Shown one piece after another: positions 59,007-64,000 of a DNA stretch of 64,000 bases (within the stretch, counting starts at the first letter, position 1; each line of letters begins with the position of its first letter). Origin of the DNA: Frankiales bacterium (GTDB lineage Bacteria > Actinomycetota > Actinomycetes > JAFAQI01); the NCBI GenBank assembly GCA_025980465.1, contig JAICXJ010000013.1, positions 1 to 64,000 of the forward strand, in the 5' to 3' direction. Below the pieces are notes generated by a model that worked only from the letters and a program-made list of their open reading frames with translations, was not told where the DNA came from and searched no databases. A program made the translations under genes and the position numbers.

Positions 59007-62000
59007 TCAGACCGGCTGGGCGGAGCGGGTCGCGGCCTGCTTGGCGAGCGGCGCACTTCCGAGGCGCTCAGCGATCGCGGCGGCCTCAGCAAGGTCGCCG
59101 TCGCGACCGCGGTGGACCAGTGCCCACCCCAGGTTGTACGGCGCGGGCAGGTCTCGGAGCGTGCTGATCACCCGCTCGTAGGTGGCATCAACCTCCGCCG
59201 GTGACACGTCGCCGAGGTCGATGCGGGCCAGGTCTGCCTCGGCTCGCAGTACCGGGGGAATGTGGCCGACCGGGTGGTCGTCGATCACGCCTACCAGATT
59301 GCGCAGGGCGGCGTCGTCTCCCAAAGCGCGTGCCGACCGGGCGGCCAGCGGCCATGCCCACCTGATCGAGTCCTGCCGGATGCCGAGCGCGTCGGCGTGG
59401 GAAACGGCGGCGGTTGCGTGGTGGAGCGCCAGCGCGTGATCACCATCGGCGTGCGCGATCCCGGCCCGTACCCACGCAACGAGCGCTAGGTCCTGCGGGT
59501 CCTCACTGTCGGTGCCGGACTCCACCCGATCCCACGCAGCGCGCGCGGCATTCGCCTCGCCCTGCAGCGCCGCCAGCATCGCGGACAGGCCGGCGACGAA
59601 GTGCAGGCCACCAAGCCCACCGGCCGCTGTTTCCTCGAGCAGGACCCGGGCACGGTCCCATTCACCGACCGTGAGCATCGCCTCGGTGAGGTTGGCCACC
59701 GTGATGGCCACCATCCTCGGCGCCCCCAGGGCCCGTCCGACGTCGAGCGCCTGCTGCGCTGCCGCCATGCCGTAAGCCGGATCGAAACCTGCGACCACAT
59801 CGCAGATATTGCTCAGCGCCCTCGCCTGGGAGAAGCGGTCGCCGGCTCGCTCCGCGAGGCGGGCCGAGTACTCGAAGAGGGCAGCGGCGTGCGCGATTCG
59901 CCCGGACGACGAGTAGGCCAGGCCGGCGTGGGTGAAAACGGCCGAGACATCTGCCTGGTCGAGGCCGAGGGCCTGCGCCAGATCCAGCGCCTCCAGTGCG
60001 AACGTGTCCACCTCGCGCTCACCGGCGAAGGCACGCATGCTGGCAAGTTCGCCCATGGCACGCACCGTGTCGCGGTCCGGCGATTGGCGGAGGACCCCGA
60101 CCGCGGTCTCAAGCGCTTCACATGCCTCCGACACCCGCCCGAGATGTCCAAGGGCCCTACCCATGGTGGTCTGCGCCCGAGCCGCCGCGCGCGGGTTTCC
60201 GGTTGCCTCGTACAACTCCCGCGCCTTCTGGGCAAGGTCGATGGCGCGGTCGAATTGGCCGGCGATGTCCGCCATTTCCGCTGCTTGCTCCCACCAGCTG
60301 CCGGCGTCCGCAAGCCCGGCTTCGACTCCGAGGGTCGCAGCGACGAGGAACGAGTCAGCCGCCGCGGCGGGCGATCCGGCGCGCCTGGCCCGGCGCCCGG
60401 CTCGGCCCGACATCGCGATCGCCTCGCCGCGGATGGTGTCGACGTCCGGGTCGTCAGCCACCGCGGCTAGCGCGTCCCGGTAGTGCCGGGCCACCGCGTC
60501 GGCGACCTCTTCGCCGTCGTCGGCGAAGCTCTCGCGCAGGTGGGCCGCGACGGTGAGATGCCTGGCCTTGCGGTCGCGGCGGGAGAGTGTGTCGTAGGCG
60601 ACCTGCCGGAGCAGGTGCTGAGCGAAGCGGTATGCACCGCGTTCGGGGGACAGCCGGTCCGCCGAGACCTCCAGCACCTCGCGCCGGACCAGGTCGTCCA
60701 GGCCGCGGCGTACGTCGTCCTCGGCGAGGTCTGACACGGCGACCAGGGCTTCGGCCGGGAAGCTGGTGCCGAGCACAGCGGCGTCCGCGACGAGCGCCCG
60801 CACTGGCGGATCGAGCGCGTCGAGCCGCGCGGCGAGCAAGCCGTGCAACGAGTCCGGTACCGACAGCTCGCCGACCTCGCCGACCAATCGGTAGACCCCG
60901 TCGATCGGCTGGACCACGTCGCGGTCCACCAGCGATCGGATCGTCTCGACGGCGAACAGTGGGATGCCCTGCGCGTGCGCGGTGATGGCGGCGCGCGCTG
61001 GCTCGGGCATGCCGGGCACGAGCGATTCGACCAACGCGTCCATCGACGCGGGGTCCAATGGGTCAAGCGCGAGCAGGCTGCGATTGCGGCCGACGCCGAA
61101 TCCGGGCCTGGTTTCGGTGAGCTCGGTGCGGGAGAGGACGAGCACGAAGATCGGCAGGTCGCGCGCCCAATCAACGAGGTGGTCGACGAAGTCGAGCAGT
61201 CCGGCGTCGGCGTGCTGGGCGTCCTCGATCAGCCAGACGACCGGATCCACATCGGCCATCCGCTCGAACAGCAGTCGCCAGCCGGCGAACAGCTCCTCGC
61301 GGGCCAGTGGCGCGCCGGTGTCTCCGGCCACTGGTGCGCCGAGCAACCGGCCGATGCGCACGGCGGCAAACTCCCGCTCACCGGGATTCGGAATCAGCTC
61401 GTTCAGTCCGTCGACGATCTTCCGGGCTGCACCATCGGTCGAATCGTCCTCGGCGATGCCGAGGCGTTGCCTGATCGCCTGCGCCAACGCCCAGAATGCG
61501 ACGCCTTCGCCGTATGACAGGCAGCGGCCGCGATGCCACCACATGGTTCGGGCGAGCCCGTCGATGTGCTTCTCGAACTCCCAGCCCAGCCGAGATTTCC
61601 CGACCCCGGCGGCACCGGTGACGAGGACCAGTCGCGGGGTACGCCGGTCAGCGCCGGCGTGGAAGAGTTCCTTGATCAGCCGCATCTCGGCGTCGCGTCC
61701 GGTGAGCGGCGCCTCCAGCCCGTCGATTCGCTGGTTGCCGCCGACGCCGGCAATGACTCGAGCCGCCCGCCACAGCTGCTCCGGCTCGGCCTTGCCCTTC
61801 AACGTGTGCTCGCCGGCGTCGTCGAAACTCACCGCCGCGGCCGCCAACCGCCGGGATGCGGTGTCGACCAGGACCGTCCCGGGCTGGGCCACCGACTGCA
61901 CCCGCGCGGCGGTGTTCACCGCGTCGCCGGCCACCATGCCCTCTTGCTGCGCCCCCACGGTGACGGCGACCTCACCGGTGACCACACCGGCTCGCGCGGC

Positions 62001-62507
62001 GAGTTCGGTGATCCCGGTCTCGGCGCCGAGTGCGGCGACCGCGTCGACGACATCGAGCGCCGCCCGCACCGCGCGCTCGGCGTCGCCCTCGGCGGCGGTC
62101 GGGGTGCCCCACACGGCCATCACGGCGTCACCGATGAACTTCTCGACGACCCCGCCGTAGCGCGCAATGACCTGCCGGGCTACCTCGAAATAACGAGAAA
62201 GCAGCTCGCGAACCTCCTCCGGGTCACGGGCCTCCGAGATCGGCGTGAAGCCCACCAGGTCGGCGAACAGCACCGAGCAGACTCGGCGTTCCGAGACCGG
62301 AGTCGCCGCTGACGCCGGCGTGCTCGGCGGGGTAACCGTGGCGTTCGGGTCGCCGTTCAGCGGGGTCGCGCATTGACCGCAGAAGCGCTGTCCGGATTCC
62401 GCCGCTGCACCGCAAGCGGGGCACGTGACGGCGAGCGGTGCCGCGCACTGACCGCAGAACCGATTAGCCCCCGGATTTTCGGTGCCGCAGGCGGCGCACG
62501 TCACCAT
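59007..62507 (-). CDS. Zinc-ribbon adenylate cyclase / AAA-type ATPase / TPR giant regulator
   Basis: An 1166-residue multidomain protein. Two consecutive zinc ribbons (C4, C7, C18, C21 and C29, C32, C43, C46) lead into a class III nucleotide cyclase (about 70-250) with both metal aspartates (LFADLVGFT, FIGDAVMAVWG) and the transition-state Asn/Arg in DAVNTAARV. A predicted ATPase follows with Walker A VTGAAGVGKSRL (near 295), then a helical TPR-like repeat region to the end. There is no LuxR-type HTH. It probably makes cAMP on sensing an unknown signal. TAATCT lies six bases before the ATG. Confidence 0.88.
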   Translation of the reverse strand: MVTCAACGTENPGANRFCGQCAAPLAVTCPACGAAAESGQRFCGQCATPLNGDPNATVTPPSTPASAATPVSERRVCSVLFADLVGFTPISEARDPEEVRELLSRYFEVARQVIARYGGVVEKFIGDAVMAVWGTPTAAEGDAERAVRAALDVVDAVAALGAETGITELAARAGVVTGEVAVTVGAQQEGMVAGDAVNTAARVQSVAQPGTVLVDTASRRLAAAAVSFDDAGEHTLKGKAEPEQLWRAARVIAGVGGNQRIDGLEAPLTGRDAEMRLIKELFHAGADRRTPRLVLVTGAAGVGKSRLGWEFEKHIDGLARTMWWHRGRCLSYGEGVAFWALAQAIRQRLGIAEDDSTDGAARKIVDGLNELIPNPGEREFAAVRIGRLLGAPVAGDTGAPLAREELFAGWRLLFERMADVDPVVWLIEDAQHADAGLLDFVDHLVDWARDLPIFVLVLSRTELTETRPGFGVGRNRSLLALDPLDPASMDALVESLVPGMPEPARAAITAHAQGIPLFAVETIRSLVDRDVVQPIDGVYRLVGEVGELSVPDSLHGLLAARLDALDPPVRALVADAAVLGTSFPAEALVAVSDLAEDDVRRGLDDLVRREVLEVSADRLSPERGAYRFAQHLLRQVAYDTLSRRDRKARHLTVAAHLRESFADDGEEVADAVARHYRDALAAVADDPDVDTIRGEAIAMSGRAGRRARRAGSPAAAADSFLVAATLGVEAGLADAGSWWEQAAEMADIAGQFDRAIDLAQKARELYEATGNPRAAARAQTTMGRALGHLGRVSEACEALETAVGVLRQSPDRDTVRAMGELASMRAFAGEREVDTFALEALDLAQALGLDQADVSAVFTHAGLAYSSSGRIAHAAALFEYSARLAERAGDRFSQARALSNICDVVAGFDPAYGMAAAQQALDVGRALGAPRMVAITVANLTEAMLTVGEWDRARVLLEETAAGGLGGLHFVAGLSAMLAALQGEANAARAAWDRVESGTDSEDPQDLALVAWVRAGIAHADGDHALALHHATAAVSHADALGIRQDSIRWAWPLAARSARALGDDAALRNLVGVIDDHPVGHIPPVLRAEADLARIDLGDVSPAEVDATYERVISTLRDLPAPYNLGWALVHRGRDGDLAEAAAIAERLGSAPLAKQAATRSAQPV

Positions 62508-62554
62508 GTCCGAAGATTAGCGGGGTCCGCACCGCCTGGCGGAGCGTGACGACA

Positions 62555-63592
62555 TCAAGAGCTCGCTGCGAGGCGCCCGACCTGCTTGGCGGTGAGGATG
62601 CCGTAGGCGTACATGCCTCGGATCGAGGCCTCGATCGACTCCGCCGGGTCGCGGTAGCCCACCCCGAGCTCGGCATGCACGGCGGTGTCGTCGGTGAGTC
62701 GGGGCTGGGTCAGCAGCGACATCGCCTCCGCGGTGTAGACCGACTCGAACGGCACCACTGTCCGCACGGCGTCGAGGACGTGACCGAAGCCGCGGAACAC
62801 GCTGCCCGGTACGCCGAGCACCGGGAACCGTCGACCGGTGAGCCGCCGGATGATGTCTGCGATCTCGTTGAGCGAGATGAGGTCACCGCCGGCCATGAAA
62901 CGACGTCCGTCGAGGCCGGGCCGCATCGCGGCGATGAGGACCTGGGCCAGATCGCGCGCGTCGATCGCTCCGATCCCACCGTCGTGCAGCGGAAGGAAGC
63001 CGGTCCGCAGCATGCTGGCGAAGCCTTCGGCCGCGTCGCCGAAGACCTCGCCGATCGGCGGTCCGATCACGCCACCCGGATAGACGATGACGACCGGATC
63101 TCCCGCCGCCTGGCGCTCGCGCACCCACCGCTCGGCCAGTGCCTTCGACCTGGTGTAGGGGTTCGCGGCGTCGACCACCGGCGGCAGATCGGCGTGGATC
63201 ACCTCGTAGCGGGGTGAGAAGACGGCGGCGACGCTCGACACGTGAACGATGCTGCGGCAGCCCGCCTCGAGGGCAGACTCGATCACGGCCTGCGTTCCGC
63301 GGACATTCGTCTCGACCGACCCGCTGGCGTGCTTGCGATCAAGAGCGGCAACTACCGCCGCCGCGTGGATGACGGCGTCGGCGCCGGTCACGGCGCGCCG
63401 TACCGCCGCTCGGTCGGTCATGTCCCCGCCGACGATGTCCAGTGACTCGATGTCGACACCGATCGCGCCGAGCGTCGTCGCGAGGCGCTCCGGGCGACGC
63501 ACGAGCAGCCGCGGCTCGTGGCCGGCGGCACGCAGCGCCACCACCGTGTGCGCGCCGACGAACCCGGTGCCGCCGGTCACCAGGACCTTCAT
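62555..63592 (-). CDS. NAD-dependent epimerase/dehydratase (extended SDR)
   Basis: A 345-residue extended SDR with the nucleotide motif GGTGFVGAHTVVAL at residues 7-20 and the catalytic tyrosine and lysine in NPYTRSKALAERW. The middle YPGGVIGPPIG is common in hydroxysteroid dehydrogenase/isomerase and dihydroflavonol reductase-like members. The ATG at 63592 overlaps the stop of the upstream AMP-ligase gene by four bases, so it may act on the product of an acyl-CoA ligase. Specific substrate unknown. Confidence 0.85.
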   Translation of the reverse strand: MKVLVTGGTGFVGAHTVVALRAAGHEPRLLVRRPERLATTLGAIGVDIESLDIVGGDMTDRAAVRRAVTGADAVIHAAAVVAALDRKHASGSVETNVRGTQAVIESALEAGCRSIVHVSSVAAVFSPRYEVIHADLPPVVDAANPYTRSKALAERWVRERQAAGDPVVIVYPGGVIGPPIGEVFGDAAEGFASMLRTGFLPLHDGGIGAIDARDLAQVLIAAMRPGLDGRRFMAGGDLISLNEIADIIRRLTGRRFPVLGVPGSVFRGFGHVLDAVRTVVPFESVYTAEAMSLLTQPRLTDDTAVHAELGVGYRDPAESIEASIRGMYAYGILTAKQVGRLAASS

Positions 63593-63999
63593 CTGTGCTG
63601 GTCCCGGAGAAGTCGTCGCAGCAGCTTGCCGGTCTGGTCGCGAGGGATCGCTTCGATCACCGTGACGCTTCGTGGGCACTTGTACGGCGCCAGCCGACCA
63701 GCGGCGGCCGTCTCGATTGCCGCGAGGGTCGCCACCTCGTTGGCATCCGGCAGAAGTGCGACGAAGAGCGTGATGACCTCGCCGCGTTCGTCGTCCGGGA
63801 CTCCGACAGCGCACAGGTCGGCGATGCCGGGAACATCGCAGAGCGCTTGCTCGATCTCCGCCGGGTAGACGTTGACGCCGGCCGTGATGACGACGTCGGC
63901 GACCCGGCCGCATAGATAGAGGTATCCGTCGTCATCGAGATAGCCGATGTCGCCGACGGTGAACGACTCACCGTGATGTGCCTCGTCGGTCTTGTTGTC
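63589..63999 (-). CDS. C-terminal part of an AMP-dependent acyl-CoA synthetase (5' end outside window)
   Basis: The window edge cuts this gene. The visible 136 residues are the ANL-family C-terminal domain: VGDIGYLDDDGYLYLCGR, the hinge and A8 loop DVVITAGVNVYPAEIE, and the catalytic lysine in IPRDQTGKLLRR. The enzyme would activate a carboxylic acid to its CoA ester through an acyl-adenylate. It was missed in the ORF track because its start lies outside. It precedes the epimerase with a 4-base overlap. Confidence 0.9.
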   Translation of the reverse strand, partial: DNKTDEAHHGESFTVGDIGYLDDDGYLYLCGRVADVVITAGVNVYPAEIEQALCDVPGIADLCAVGVPDDERGEVITLFVALLPDANEVATLAAIETAAAGRLAPYKCPRSVTVIEAIPRDQTGKLLRRLLRDQHR

Positions 64000-64000
64000 G

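Noticed and set aside
1-64000. Mobile elements, CRISPR arrays, tRNA or rRNA genes, defence systems
   Set aside because: I scanned for transposases, integrases, short regular repeats, tRNA T-loop sequences and known defence genes and saw none; gene composition and codon use look even throughout.

Overview
The window is high-GC, densely packed actinobacterial chromosome. Diagnostic genes are whiB1, a PdtaS-type sensor kinase, sigR-rsrA, a multifunctional 2-oxoglutarate decarboxylase (kgd), the 24-residue ribosomal protein bL37, sodN-sodX and a sigF-rsbW pair. From memory, the order rsgA-aroA ... sigR-rsrA ... small biotin protein ... pdtaS ... whiB1-lipid kinase-membrane protein matches the Mycobacterium tuberculosis Rv3228c-Rv3217c neighbourhood, but with many insertions. 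SodN, the PilT-like ATPase and the steroid genes argue against Mycobacterium itself. I cannot name the genus. I saw no rRNA, tRNA, CRISPR array, insertion sequence or prophage.

Region 1 (1-21.5 kb) is mostly core and regulatory. It holds ribosome assembly GTPase and shikimate genes, a DksA-type zinc protein, the thiol-stress pair sigR-rsrA behind a consensus SigR promoter, galE, bL37, a biotin carboxylase with a separate biotin carrier, an orphan PilT-like ATPase, a PadR-controlled ABC exporter, pdtaS, tfoX, whiB1 with a CRP-like site, a lipid kinase, and sigF-rsbW.

Region 2 (21.5-38.6 kb) is metabolic. It has nickel superoxide dismutase with its maturation protease, an amino-acid ABC importer, malic enzyme, a quinone-reductase-like MDR enzyme, kgd, a PYROXD2-like FAD enzyme, a DUF3052 gene with a puzzling start, an overlapping MFS-ACT-acyltransferase-hydrolase operon ending in a strong terminator, and small membrane proteins with stress-type promoter matches.

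Region 3 (38.6-48.0 kb) is lipid metabolism. A long minus-strand run carries a HadA-like dehydratase, an MFS transporter, a Cfa-type methyltransferase, a DUF1295 protein, an APH-like kinase, DUF6285 and an acyl-CoA dehydrogenase. A divergent hydrolase-wax ester synthase pair faces it.

Region 4 (48.9-54.8 kb) is a compact steroid side-chain locus: two acyl-CoA dehydrogenases (ChsE1/ChsE2-like) diverging from a ChsH2-ChsH1 fusion, an Ltp2-like aldolase and an SDR. Together these could remove the last three-carbon steroid side-chain unit. It is followed by a GMC oxidoreductase, a Tat-targeted small subunit and a secreted protein (55-59 kb), then a giant cyclase-ATPase, an epimerase and the tail of an acyl-CoA ligase.

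Many genes appear leaderless, with a TANNNT hexamer 6-7 nt before an ATG or GTG. The observations I rate highest are the ChsH2-ChsH1 fusion, the SigR promoter placed on an in-frame GTG, the start-codon puzzle of the DUF3052 gene, and the GMC/Tat/secreted trio.
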